Below, piece after piece: positions 44,718 through 53,447 of a stretch of DNA of 64,000 bases. Every line of letters starts with the position of its first letter. Within the stretch, counting starts at the first letter, position 1. The position numbers and the translations under genes are program-made. Location of the stretch: the NCBI GenBank assembly GCA_964276025.1, contig CAXYDD010000002.1, forward strand, positions 496,001-560,000, in the 5' to 3' direction. Origin of the DNA: Porticoccus sp964276025 (GTDB lineage Bacteria; Pseudomonadota; Gammaproteobacteria; Pseudomonadales; Porticoccaceae). The notes beneath the pieces are model-generated. The model did not search any database. It saw only the letters and a list, made by a program, of their open reading frames with translations, and was not told the origin of the DNA.

Positions 44718-44808
44718 GGCTAAAGGCTTCTTCAGACCCAGATAGATTTATTCATCGGCTATAATAGTTTTTATTTTTAATTGTTGCCTATAAAAGCATT
44801 TAAGGCGA

Positions 44809-46410
44809 TCATTTTTGGATTCTCCATCCAACAAATACTAATAAAAAGGATAAAATAATTACTGGACAAGATCCGTTGTTTGCAAAGGGAGTTGAACCAC
44901 TTCTGGGATAAAGTGTACCCTCTAAAATTCCTCGATTAAATGATGGTATAGTAACTGATACTTTGCCGTCAGCTTCTATTAACGCACTGACGCCATCATT
45001 AGTTGCTCGAATGAGAGCTTTGCCATTTTCTATTGCTCGCATACGAGCAATTTGGAAATGCTGCTTTGGACCAATAGTTTTTCCAAACCAGCTATCATTA
45101 CTCATAGTTAAAAGTATATTGGAGTTTTTTGCAGAATTTCTTACCAATTCCGAATAGGCAATTTCATAGCAAATTGATGTCCCAATATTTATATTATTTT
45201 TTATAATAATATTTCTTTGATCTTTCGGACCAGAGCTAAACGCAGACATAGGTAAATCAAAAAATTTAATAGCCCCTCTTAACCACTTTTCGAAAGGAAC
45301 GTATTCACCAAAAGGAACTAAATGTTGCTTATGGTATATTCCTGAGCCTTGTCCTAACACTAAAGCTGAATTGAAGTAACGAGGATTATTTTTTTTATTA
45401 GACTGAAGATGAGTTCGGAGTATAGTTGGAACACCAATAATTATTGCAGTATCAGCCGCTATCGCTTCTTTTTTTATAGAATCAAGATAATCAGACACCT
45501 CGTCTTGAAATACTGGGATTGCTGCCTCTGGCCAAACTACTAAATCATTGTTAATTAAGCTTCTGGTATCTTTTCGATATTGAGAAAGGATGCTATTTAA
45601 TTTTTCTGGATTCCATGAGTGCCAAAGAGATATGGCTGGCTGTATTAAACCTACTGAAACAGGTTTATTCAACGGTTTTGTCCATTCAATTTTCTTTAAA
45701 TACAGACCCCCTACCCAAAAAAAGATTACTAGTGATAATGAACATATTATTGGTATAGAAATAAATTTTTTTTGTGGGATCTTAGTTTTAACTTTTAGTT
45801 GAAATAAAAAACCTATTAATGCGCCGCAAAAAGCCACTATCCAGCTTATCCCCAGCACACCAGTAATAGGAGCCCAACCTGACAACCATGAATCAGTGTG
45901 AGCATAACCAAGGTAGAGCCATGGAAAACCAGAAAATGCCCACTCACGAAACCACTCACCCAGAACCCATAAACTAGGAAATAATATGAAGAAAGCAAAC
46001 ACTACATTGTATGATGGCGCTAAATTATCGATAGATGCTGATTTAATCTGGTTTAACTTTGAAAATATAGCAAACGGTAGTGCGAATAAGATCGATAAAA
46101 AAATGATAAATAACGTTATTAATAAAGCAGAGAGTTCCAGACTTGCTTGGCCATAGCGATGAATACTAACAAAAATCCAGGATGCTCCAACTGAATATAA
46201 CCCGATTGCATAGCTTAGACTTCTATAGAAAACTAATCTAAATGATAGTTTTTCCTGTATACATCTTAAAGCCAGAACTGAGAAGCCACCTACAGAGACG
46301 ATCCCTAAAAACCAAAAATCAAAAGGGGCCATAGAAAAAGGTAAAATCGAACCAAACAGAATCAATAGGAGGATATTTTTTATGTCATATTTTCTAAAAA
46401 AATAGCTCAC
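44809..46410 (-). CDS. lnt: Apolipoprotein N-acyltransferase
   Basis: The 533-residue inner-membrane enzyme adds the third acyl chain to lipoproteins. The N-terminal half has several membrane helices; the C-terminal nitrilase domain shows the catalytic Glu in VVWPEAAIPVF, Lys in HKQHLVPFGEYVPF and Cys in GTSICYEIAYSE. It lies 83 bases after corC in the order phoH–ybeY–corC–lnt. Its substrates would include the lipoproteins LptE, LolB and the TPR protein of this window. Confidence 0.95.
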   Translation of the reverse strand: MSYFFRKYDIKNILLLILFGSILPFSMAPFDFWFLGIVSVGGFSVLALRCIQEKLSFRLVFYRSLSYAIGLYSVGASWIFVSIHRYGQASLELSALLITLFIIFLSILFALPFAIFSKLNQIKSASIDNLAPSYNVVFAFFILFPSLWVLGEWFREWAFSGFPWLYLGYAHTDSWLSGWAPITGVLGISWIVAFCGALIGFLFQLKVKTKIPQKKFISIPIICSLSLVIFFWVGGLYLKKIEWTKPLNKPVSVGLIQPAISLWHSWNPEKLNSILSQYRKDTRSLINNDLVVWPEAAIPVFQDEVSDYLDSIKKEAIAADTAIIIGVPTILRTHLQSNKKNNPRYFNSALVLGQGSGIYHKQHLVPFGEYVPFEKWLRGAIKFFDLPMSAFSSGPKDQRNIIIKNNINIGTSICYEIAYSELVRNSAKNSNILLTMSNDSWFGKTIGPKQHFQIARMRAIENGKALIRATNDGVSALIEADGKVSVTIPSFNRGILEGTLYPRSGSTPFANNGSCPVIILSFLLVFVGWRIQK

Positions 46411-46493
46411 AAGTATTAAATTTCCTAAAGAATAAAAACTTAATCACAAGATCAGCAAAAACCCTATAAAGTAACACGTTTTTTAAATACAAT

Positions 46494-47333
46494 TTACTTC
46501 GATATGATCTGCATTTCTAACAACTTAACTTGGCGATTATTGGCCTCAGATATCTTAAATATGAAATTATCTATATTTATAGATTCACCAACTTTTGGCA
46601 TTCGACCGAATCCATGTACAATAATACCACCAATTGTATCAAATTCCTCGTCACTGATTTTTACAGAAAAGAACTCATTGAAATCCTCTATAGCTGTAAG
46701 AGCATTGATAATGTAAGCATCATTGCTTAAAACGGTAATCATTTCTTTTTCAGCATCATCTGTTTCATCTTGTATTTCACCAACAATCTCTTCTAGTATA
46801 TCTTCAATAGTTATAAGGCCGGCAATGCCTCCATATTCATCTACTACGATTGCCATATGATATCTTTGTTCTCGGAATTCTTTTAAAAGGATATTGAGCC
46901 GTTTGCTCTCAGGAACAATCGCAGCTGGACGTATTACAGTTTCGATGTCGAACGTTTCCTGACCTTCGAGAATGAGTGGTAATAACTCTTTTGCCAAAAG
47001 GATTCCTGTGATGTTGTCAGCATTCTCGTCAAGTACAGGGTAGCGGGAGTGCCTATTTTCTGTAACAAACTCCAGAATGTCACTTAAATTATGATGTTGA
47101 GGTATGATAGCCATTTGTGAGCGGGGGATCATAATTTCTCTAACTTGTTTGTCACACACGTTCAATGCACCTTCGATCATTTCTAGCGCATCACTATCGA
47201 TTATGCCATTTGCTTGTGCGGACGCTAGTAGATCAGTGAAGTCTTCTTTTGACTTAGGGGTCGACGAAAAAATACTAGTCAGTTTTTCAAGCCATCCCTT
47301 TCCTTTTAAATTGGTTTTTTCACCATCAGTCAT
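46494..47333 (-). CDS. corC: CorC/YbeX-type CBS-domain protein
   Basis: The 279-residue cytoplasmic protein has two CBS domains (about 65–180, REIMIPRSQM and VVDEYGGIAGLITIEDILEEIVGEI) and a C-terminal CorC_HlyC domain (about 195–275, IGGIIVHGFGRMPKVGE). No membrane DUF21 domain is present. The family is tied to Mg2+/Co2+ efflux and, as YbeX, to ribosome maturation. It lies 22 bases after ybeY. Confidence 0.93.
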   Translation of the reverse strand: MTDGEKTNLKGKGWLEKLTSIFSSTPKSKEDFTDLLASAQANGIIDSDALEMIEGALNVCDKQVREIMIPRSQMAIIPQHHNLSDILEFVTENRHSRYPVLDENADNITGILLAKELLPLILEGQETFDIETVIRPAAIVPESKRLNILLKEFREQRYHMAIVVDEYGGIAGLITIEDILEEIVGEIQDETDDAEKEMITVLSNDAYIINALTAIEDFNEFFSVKISDEEFDTIGGIIVHGFGRMPKVGESINIDNFIFKISEANNRQVKLLEMQIISK

Positions 47334-47355
47334 GAGTTATTGATATCTCCAGTAT

Positions 47356-47805
47356 TTATATGTAAGGCGACGGAAAATTCAAATCGCTAAGAATCTTTAC
47401 TTCTAGGGCTTCCATATTTTTTGCAGCTAAATCATCTTCATGATCATATCCAATAAGATGTAGGCTACCATGAACTATCACATGCGCCCAGTGCGCATTT
47501 ATTTCTTTATTTTGCTCAGTTGCCTCACGCATGACAACTTGAACGCAAACAGCAAGATCTCCAAGTAGGGGAAAATTTAGAGATTCTGGTAGGTCTGCTG
47601 GAAATGATAGTACGTTAGTTGCACTATTTTTTTTTCGAAATTTATAGTTCAATTTAGCGCTTTCATCCTCATTAACGATCCTGATAGCAACTTCTGCTGG
47701 ATTATTATAATTAGATAAGGAGGCTGACACCCATCGGTGAAAACATGCTTGATCTGGAATGTCTTTATAGCTAGAGACATTTTCTATATCTACATTAATT
47801 TTCAT
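47356..47805 (-). CDS. ybeY: Endoribonuclease YbeY
   Basis: The 149-residue metalloprotein takes part in 16S rRNA 3'-end maturation and ribosome quality control. The zinc motif H-x3-H-x5-H is visible in HGSLHLIGYDHEDD, and the conserved RKKNSATNVLSFP lies earlier. It follows phoH by 25 bases. The set phoH–ybeY–corC–lnt is widely conserved. Confidence 0.95.
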   Translation of the reverse strand: MKINVDIENVSSYKDIPDQACFHRWVSASLSNYNNPAEVAIRIVNEDESAKLNYKFRKKNSATNVLSFPADLPESLNFPLLGDLAVCVQVVMREATEQNKEINAHWAHVIVHGSLHLIGYDHEDDLAAKNMEALEVKILSDLNFPSPYI

Positions 47806-47830
47806 TATGAAAATAAATCAATCTAATTTG

Positions 47831-48844
47831 TTAGAAATCGTCTTTCTCATATGTTTCATATGCATCAACAATCTTGGTTACTAGTGGATGACGGATTGTA
47901 TCTTTAGATACAAACCTTGAGAAGCTTATACCTCCGACATCTTTAAGTACATCATAAACATGAAGAAGTCCTGATTGACTTCTCGTTGGTAAATCAATTT
48001 GCGAGGTATCACCAGTAATAACTGCTGTCGAATTAAAACCTATTCTTGTCAAAAACATCTTCATTTGTTCACGAGTAGTATTTTGGCTTTCATCTAAAAT
48101 GATGTATGAATTTTTTAAGGTTCTTCCGCGCATGAATGCAAGAGGGGCGACTTCAATGATGTTTCGATCAATCAATTTTTCAGCTGTTTCCATCCCAAGC
48201 ATTTCATATAAAGCATCATAAAGTGGGCGTAGGTAAGGATCTACTTTTTGACTAATATCTCCTGGCAGAAAGCCAAGTTTTTCACCAGCTTCAACAGCGG
48301 GCCTCACTAGTAAAATTCTTTCTATTTTATCTTGTATTAATGATTCTACTGCACATGCTACAGCAAGGTACGTTTTACCTGTTCCGGCCGGGCCCTCACC
48401 AAAATTTATAGCATGAGTCTTTATTGCTTCTACATATTTTTGTTGATTAGCCCCATGAGCTTTTATAGTTCCCGTTTTTGTCTTTATTGATAAAGGATTT
48501 TGTATTTCTTTAGTCATTACAGATAATTCATTATCAGTTTTTTTTGATTTAATCATAGAGGGCTCAAGGTTTACATGTCCAATAGTTAGATGAATCTGAT
48601 CTGCAGTTAGATCCTTACCAGTAAATAAAAAATCTTTATAAAGAGTAGTAAGAATTTTTTCTGCTTTAAGTGTTTCATTGCTATCACCGTAAAATGAAAA
48701 GATATTGCCACGGCTATGTATTTTAATATTTAGTCTCTTCTCTATTTGGTGAAGGTGCTCATCAAACTTACCACAAAGCGAGGCCAGACTTTTAGTATCG
48801 TTTGGTTCGAGCACCATAGATCGAGATGCTAATTGATCCTTCAT
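47831..48844 (-). CDS. ybeZ: PhoH-family ATPase YbeZ
   Basis: The 337-residue protein has an N-terminal KH-like region and a PhoH ATPase domain with Walker A GPAGTGKTYLAV (about 152–163), VRPAVEAGEKLGFLPGD and Walker B IILDESQNTT, typical of the PhoH/YbeZ family. It works with YbeY in rRNA maturation in E. coli; the family is predicted to bind RNA. It overlaps miaB by four bases, so miaB–ybeZ are coupled. Confidence 0.94.
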   Translation of the reverse strand: MKDQLASRSMVLEPNDTKSLASLCGKFDEHLHQIEKRLNIKIHSRGNIFSFYGDSNETLKAEKILTTLYKDFLFTGKDLTADQIHLTIGHVNLEPSMIKSKKTDNELSVMTKEIQNPLSIKTKTGTIKAHGANQQKYVEAIKTHAINFGEGPAGTGKTYLAVACAVESLIQDKIERILLVRPAVEAGEKLGFLPGDISQKVDPYLRPLYDALYEMLGMETAEKLIDRNIIEVAPLAFMRGRTLKNSYIILDESQNTTREQMKMFLTRIGFNSTAVITGDTSQIDLPTRSQSGLLHVYDVLKDVGGISFSRFVSKDTIRHPLVTKIVDAYETYEKDDF

Positions 48845-50178
48845 ATCTTGCCAGCTAATGAGTTTCGCAAAGCTCCAGTTATAAGAACTGGAATGAAATT
48901 ACCTATCAAGGTGCTGTCATCTGATGTGAAGTTAACCACGCGGTTATTTTCAGTTCGGCCTTGTAGCTGACTAGGGTCTTTCTTAGAGATACCAGTGACC
49001 AAAATATTTTCAGTTTTCCCGACCATTTTCTCGCTTATAGACATAGCCTGTTGATTGATTCGGTCTTGTAAAATTTTCAGTCTTAATTTTTTCGTTTCTT
49101 CTGAAGTTTCATCACTTAAGTCTGAGGCAGGAGTCCCTGGCCTCTTGCTATATATAAAACTAAAGCTCTGATCAAAACCCATCTCATGAATAAGCTCCAT
49201 TGTTTTTTCAAAGTCTGATTCAGTTTCACCTGGAAATCCCACAATGAAGTCAGATGATATGCTAATATCGGGTCGAATTTTTCGTAGTCTTCTGATTTTT
49301 GATTTATATTCAATTGCAGTATGACCCCGTTTCATTGCAGATAGTATTCGATCTGATCCACTCTGTACCGGAAGATGCAGATGACTTACTAATTCAGGAA
49401 CTTCTGCATAAACTGATATTAAGTTGTCTGAAAATTCTACAGGGTGAGAGGTTGTGTAGCGGATGCGATCAATTCCCTCGATACCAGCTACATAGGTAAT
49501 TAATTCAGCAAGATCAGATGTTTTGTCGTTAGGCATCTTACCTCTGTAGGCATTAACATTTTGTCCTAATAAATTAACTTCTCTTACCTTTTGTTGGGAT
49601 AAGTGGGTTATTTCTGCAAGCACATCAATAACTGGACGACTAATCTCCTCTCCCCTCGTATAAGGTACTACACAGAATGTACAGTATTTAGAACATCCTT
49701 CCATTATTGAAACAAAAGCTGAAGCTCCCTCAGGATCAGGCTGGGGTAGTCGATCGAATTTTTCGATTTCAGGAAAACTTATATCTATAACGGTCGGTAT
49801 CGATCGCTCTCCTTTTTTGCTCATCATTTCTGGTAAACGATGAAGAGTTTGGGGCCCAAAAATCAAATCTACAAAAGGAGCACGTTTGGCAATTGCTTCG
49901 CCCTCCTGGCTTGCAACACAACCACCAACACCAATTATCAAATTAGGATTTTTTTCTTTTAATTTTCTCCACCGACCTAATTGATGATAGACTTTATCCT
50001 CAGCTTTTTCTCGAATAGAGCAAGTATTAAGAAGTAATACGTCAGCTTCATCAGGATTTTCAGTTGCTACCATCTGGTGACTTTCTCCAAGCAGATCACG
50101 CATTCTAGAAGAATCATATTCGTTCATTTGACATCCGTGAGTGACGATATGGAGTTTTTTACTACTAATTTTTGACAT
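48841..50178 (-). CDS. miaB: tRNA-2-methylthio-N6-dimethylallyladenosine synthase
   Basis: The 445-residue radical-SAM methylthiotransferase modifies A37 of tRNAs reading UNN codons. The N-terminal cluster-binding cysteines are in HGCQMNEYD, LNTCSIREKA and GVGGCVASQ; the radical-SAM CxxxCxxC is in EGCSKYCTFCVVPYTRG; a TRAM domain ends the protein (TENILVTGISKK to FIPVLITGA). It is the first gene of the miaB–ybeZ–ybeY–corC–lnt group. Confidence 0.97.
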   Translation of the reverse strand: MSKISSKKLHIVTHGCQMNEYDSSRMRDLLGESHQMVATENPDEADVLLLNTCSIREKAEDKVYHQLGRWRKLKEKNPNLIIGVGGCVASQEGEAIAKRAPFVDLIFGPQTLHRLPEMMSKKGERSIPTVIDISFPEIEKFDRLPQPDPEGASAFVSIMEGCSKYCTFCVVPYTRGEEISRPVIDVLAEITHLSQQKVREVNLLGQNVNAYRGKMPNDKTSDLAELITYVAGIEGIDRIRYTTSHPVEFSDNLISVYAEVPELVSHLHLPVQSGSDRILSAMKRGHTAIEYKSKIRRLRKIRPDISISSDFIVGFPGETESDFEKTMELIHEMGFDQSFSFIYSKRPGTPASDLSDETSEETKKLRLKILQDRINQQAMSISEKMVGKTENILVTGISKKDPSQLQGRTENNRVVNFTSDDSTLIGNFIPVLITGALRNSLAGKI

Positions 50179-50218
50179 ATTTAGATTAGATTTTGGATTG
50201 TTTAATTTAATATTTCAT

Positions 50219-50224
50219 ATTATA
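50219..50224 (-). promoter_or_regulatory. Candidate -10 box for miaB
   Basis: TATAAT on the - strand lies about 40 bases upstream of the miaB ATG in the divergent miaB–DUF1820 spacer. No convincing -35 box is visible. This is the only TATAAT on that strand in the spacer. Confidence 0.35.
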
Positions 50225-50286
50225 GCGATAGAAGTGTTGAAAGCCCATCTTCCAATTGGTCAAGTTTATAAATAACTTGTAATTCA

Positions 50287-50295
50287 TGGTATAAT
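50287..50295 (+). promoter_or_regulatory. Extended -10 promoter for the DUF1820 gene
   Basis: TGG-TATAAT (50287–50295) is an extended -10 element with a perfect hexamer, 47 bases upstream of the ATG. Extended -10 promoters can work without a good -35 box, and none is visible here. The predicted start is near 50302. Confidence 0.5.
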
Positions 50296-50342
50296 TAGTT
50301 GGTAAATTTTAGTTCATGTAAATTTAAATTCAGGGTACAAAA

Positions 50343-50681
50343 ATGTCTTCAGCTTCAATGTACAAGGTAATTTTTTTAAATCAGGGCGAAGTATACGAAA
50401 TGTATGCGAAACAAGTTTATCAAAGTGATCTCTGGGGGTTTTTGGAGGTTGAAGAGTTTGTGTTTGGTGAACGAAGTCAAATGATAGTTGATCCAGCTGA
50501 GGAAAAACTAAAAAGTGAATTTTGCTCAATAAAGCGAAGTTTTATTCCAGTTCATTCAGTTGTTCGGATAGATGAGGTTGAGAAGGAGGGTGTCTGCAAA
50601 ATTTCAGTTGTTAAGAAAGGGGATAATGTTACGAAATTACCTTATCCCAGTGCCGCACCAAAACCTAAACCAAAATCTTAA
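50343..50681 (+). CDS. DUF1820 family protein of unknown function
   Basis: The 112-residue protein matches the DUF1820 family of gammaproteobacteria, with YKVIFLNQGEVYEMYAKQV, SDLWGFLEVEEFVFGERSQ and RSFIPVHSVVRIDEVEKEG. No signal peptide, membrane segment or catalytic motif is seen; the C-terminus is Pro/Lys-rich. It is divergent from miaB, as in pseudomonads, and ends three bases before the convergent aminotransferase. Members are annotated only by domain name; any link to RNA or tRNA biology is speculation from position. Confidence 0.88.
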   Translation: MSSASMYKVIFLNQGEVYEMYAKQVYQSDLWGFLEVEEFVFGERSQMIVDPAEEKLKSEFCSIKRSFIPVHSVVRIDEVEKEGVCKISVVKKGDNVTKLPYPSAAPKPKPKS

Positions 50682-50684
50682 ATA

Positions 50685-51971
50685 TTACTCTTCAGAAACT
50701 TTGATTTTTTGTTTTATTGAAGCTAATTTTATAGAGTTACAAAATATTTCCATTGCGCTATTTATTTCATCAAGAGCAGGAAATGATGGAGCTATCCTTA
50801 TATTTTTGTCCTCTGGGTCCACTCCATATGGGAATGTAGCCCCTGCGGGAGTAAGCTTAACGCCTGCTTCTGAGGAAAGTTTTACAACTTCACTCGCTAA
50901 TCCAGGCCTTGTATCAAGTGAAATAAAATAACCCCCTTTCGGCGACGTCCATTTAACTAGGTTAGAGTTTCCAAAATTTAATTTTAAATGTTCTAAGACA
51001 CATGAAAATTTGGGTTTTAACAATTGAGCATGTTTTTTCATATGTTTTTTTAGATTTCGAAGGTCTTTTAAGACACCCATATGTCTTAATTGGTTAACTT
51101 TATCTGGACCAATACAAAAAACCTCTAAATGCTTTTGAATGACATTAATATTTTCTTTTGACGCCGCTAGAAAACATACACCTGAACCTGCAAAGGTAAC
51201 TTTTGACGTGGAAGTAAACTGAAGGACGCTATTATTAGTATTTTGTTTTCTACAATAATCCATTATATTAGGCAGGTCTGGAGTGTTGTCATGAAAATCA
51301 TGAACAACATATGCGTTGTCATAAAAAATTCTGAATCCAGGAGAGCTTATATTTGCTAATTTTGCTAACCTTTCGATAGTATCTTGACTGTATACACAAC
51401 CTGTAGGGTTAGAGTATTTGGGCACACACCATATACCTTTTATGCTGTGATCATGTCTGACTAACATTTCTACTTGGTCCATCACAGGCCCATTTTCATC
51501 CATCGGCACTGACAACATCTCAATACCAAATTCTTCACAAATAGAAAAATGGCGATCATAACCTGGAGACGGGCATAAAAATTTAATTTTTCCTTGGTCG
51601 CGCCAAGCAGAATTTAAGCCACTCAAACCAAATTGCCATGCGAATAACATCGTGAGGTACATTAAACTTAGGCTACTACTCCCTCCGACAATAATTTCAT
51701 TTTTTTTAACACCCAGTAATTCTGCACCAAAAGAACGCATACTTGGTAACCCAGCTATATTTCCGTAGTTTCTCGCATCAATACCGTCAATTGAAAAATA
51801 GTCACCTTTTAATGATCCATCTAAAATATTTGATAGATCTAGTTGTTCCGTCGAGGGTTTCCCTCTTGTTAGATCTAAATTTAACTTAGTTATTTTAAAG
51901 CCATCATGTTTTTTATTAAGTAATTCATGCCAGTGTTCAAGCTCTTCGTGACTCATTTGATCAATCTGCAC
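50685..51971 (-). CDS. Class Ic aspartate-type aminotransferase (PF12897-like)
   Basis: The PLP enzyme of about 428 residues fits the class Ic aspartate aminotransferase group: LDLTRGKPSTEQLDLS, DARNYGNIAGLPSMR, KGIWCVPKYSNPTG, FYDNAYVVHDF, STSKVTFAGSGV (the PLP-binding Lys) and TPKGGYFISLD-like SPKGGYFISLD. It likely transfers amino groups between aspartate and 2-oxoglutarate, but substrate is unproven. The GTG at 51971 is favoured because GGGG lies seven bases before it; ATG 51956 is the alternative. The open frame reaches 52028 inside the epimerase gene. It starts just at the epimerase stop, so the pair is probably an operon. Confidence 0.88.
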   Translation of the reverse strand: MQIDQMSHEELEHWHELLNKKHDGFKITKLNLDLTRGKPSTEQLDLSNILDGSLKGDYFSIDGIDARNYGNIAGLPSMRSFGAELLGVKKNEIIVGGSSSLSLMYLTMLFAWQFGLSGLNSAWRDQGKIKFLCPSPGYDRHFSICEEFGIEMLSVPMDENGPVMDQVEMLVRHDHSIKGIWCVPKYSNPTGCVYSQDTIERLAKLANISSPGFRIFYDNAYVVHDFHDNTPDLPNIMDYCRKQNTNNSVLQFTSTSKVTFAGSGVCFLAASKENINVIQKHLEVFCIGPDKVNQLRHMGVLKDLRNLKKHMKKHAQLLKPKFSCVLEHLKLNFGNSNLVKWTSPKGGYFISLDTRPGLASEVVKLSSEAGVKLTPAGATFPYGVDPEDKNIRIAPSFPALDEINSAMEIFCNSIKLASIKQKIKVSEE

Positions 51972-51972
51972 G

Positions 51973-53013
51973 TTAGGACCCCAGTATGCTATTTGAGTTT
52001 TTAATAAACCAGTTAACAGTATTTTCAAGACCCTCTTCAGCGCTATATATAGGATTATAGCTAAGAAATTTTTTGGCTTTAGTGATGTCAGCTAGGGAAT
52101 GAAGGACATCCCCAGGTCGAAAATCCTGATAGCTAGGTTTATTTTCTATAGTTTGATAATTATGCTTAGCGATATTTTGAACAAGAATCTGATGCAAATC
52201 ATTAAGTGTTGTGCTGGTTCCGTATGCTACGTTATATACTTGATTGATTGCATTCATATTCGTGGAAGTTGCAGCAAGTATATTAGCTTGAATCACATTA
52301 TCGATATAACAAAAATCTCTAGATGTGGAGCCGTCTCCGTTAATGATACATGCATCTCCAGACAATAAAGAGTTTATCCACTTTGGAATTACTGCAGCAT
52401 ATGCACCATCTGGTGATTGCCTTGGCCCAAAAACATTAAAATATCTTAATCCAATAGTTTCCATACCGTATGTTTTTCCAAAAACCTCAGCATAAAGTTC
52501 ATTTACATATTTTGTAATAGCATAAGGTGAAAGGGGTCGTCCTATTCTGTCTTCAGTTTTGGGAAGACCAGGGTGATCGCCATAGGTAGATGACGAAGCA
52601 GCATAAACAAAGCGCTTTGCATTCGAATCTCTCGATGCTATCAGCATATTTAAAAAGCCATTTATATTAGAGTCATTAGTTAAAACCGGATTTGCAATAG
52701 ATCTCGGTATACTTCCTAGGGCAGCTTGATGTAGAACGAAATCAGCAGTATTACAGGCCTTTAAACAGTCCTCCAGATTTCTAATATCAGCTTCATAAAA
52801 AGTAAAATTTGACCAATTTTCCCCCGAAACGGCCTGAACAGCAGATAAATTATTACCGCTACTATTAGAAAAATTATCAATTCCAATTACACTTTGGTTA
52901 AGCTTAAGAAGTGCTTCTAACAAGTTCGACCCTATAAATCCAGCAACACCAGTTATAAGCCAAGTTTTGGGATTTTTTATAAGATCTTCTTTTGTTCGAT
53001 TGTATGTAGACAA
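51973..53013 (-). CDS. UDP-N-acetylglucosamine 4-epimerase (WbpP/TviC type)
   Basis: The 346-residue extended SDR enzyme closely resembles WbpP: PKTWLITGVAGFIGSNLLEALLKL (NAD-binding Gly motif, about 16–39), HQAALGSIPRSI, AASSSTYGDHPGLPK and the catalytic YAITKYVNELYAE (YxxxK), then GLRYFNVFGPRQSPDGAYAAVIPKW. WbpP interconverts UDP-GlcNAc and UDP-GalNAc (or the uronic acids) for O-antigen or capsule. No other polysaccharide genes are near. It overlaps or abuts the aminotransferase gene downstream. Confidence 0.9.
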   Translation of the reverse strand: MSTYNRTKEDLIKNPKTWLITGVAGFIGSNLLEALLKLNQSVIGIDNFSNSSGNNLSAVQAVSGENWSNFTFYEADIRNLEDCLKACNTADFVLHQAALGSIPRSIANPVLTNDSNINGFLNMLIASRDSNAKRFVYAASSSTYGDHPGLPKTEDRIGRPLSPYAITKYVNELYAEVFGKTYGMETIGLRYFNVFGPRQSPDGAYAAVIPKWINSLLSGDACIINGDGSTSRDFCYIDNVIQANILAATSTNMNAINQVYNVAYGTSTTLNDLHQILVQNIAKHNYQTIENKPSYQDFRPGDVLHSLADITKAKKFLSYNPIYSAEEGLENTVNWFIKNSNSILGS

Positions 53014-53273
53014 GCTTTATACCTTATTTTTTAAATTCAGATGAATTGACCAATAAAATTAAGATTAAATATCTACTAGATATAAACTTACATATGATAC
53101 GACATAAAAACTGTCCATAAAACAAAAAAATAGATGCTTTCTTGAATCATCTATATTGATCTAATGCTATCAAACTTAGCCGTAGATAGTTGCAACCGAA
53201 GATTTCTAGATAGTATATTGTTCGGGTAACAAGTAGAACGCAGTTGAAGTTTACAATCAAACTAATACTTAAG

Positions 53274-53350
53274 TGGTGGCTACGGGTGGACTTGAACCAC
53301 CGACCCCAGCATTATGAATGCTGTGCTCTAACCAGCTGAGCTACGTAGCC
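53274..53350 (-). tRNA. tRNA-Met (CAU), elongator
   Basis: The 77-base gene folds as a complete cloverleaf with acceptor GGCTACG/CGTAGCC, anticodon stem CAGCA/TGCTG and loop TTCATAA (anticodon CAT at 53314–53316), T arm GGTGG/CCACC, and an encoded CCA end. The G1–C72 start and overall similarity to E. coli elongator tRNA-Met exclude the initiator, which lacks a paired first base. It is served by a strong promoter at 53399–53427. The genes around it read in the same direction. Confidence 0.96.
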
Positions 53351-53398
53351 ATTTAAGTATATTAATTTTTGAAATTTTACTTAGGTAAGAGGTCGCGG

Positions 53399-53427
53399 AT
53401 TCTGTCGATTTCGCCCAGCCTTGTCAA
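53399..53427 (-). promoter_or_regulatory. Strong promoter of tRNA-Met
   Basis: On the - strand a perfect TTGACA (53422–53427) and CAGAAT (53399–53404) are separated by 17 bases. The predicted start near 53392 is followed by a GC-rich run (CCGCGACC), a discriminator like that of stringently controlled stable-RNA promoters. The tRNA begins about 42 bases downstream. Confidence 0.65.
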
Positions 53428-53447
53428 GAATTTTTAATAAGACAACC

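Noticed and set aside
52972..53273. Possible small gene or RNA between the epimerase gene and tRNA-Met
   Set aside because: The AT-rich 260-base gap (53014–53273) has no frame with a start and ribosome-binding site, no cloverleaf and no strong hairpin; I see nothing else in it.
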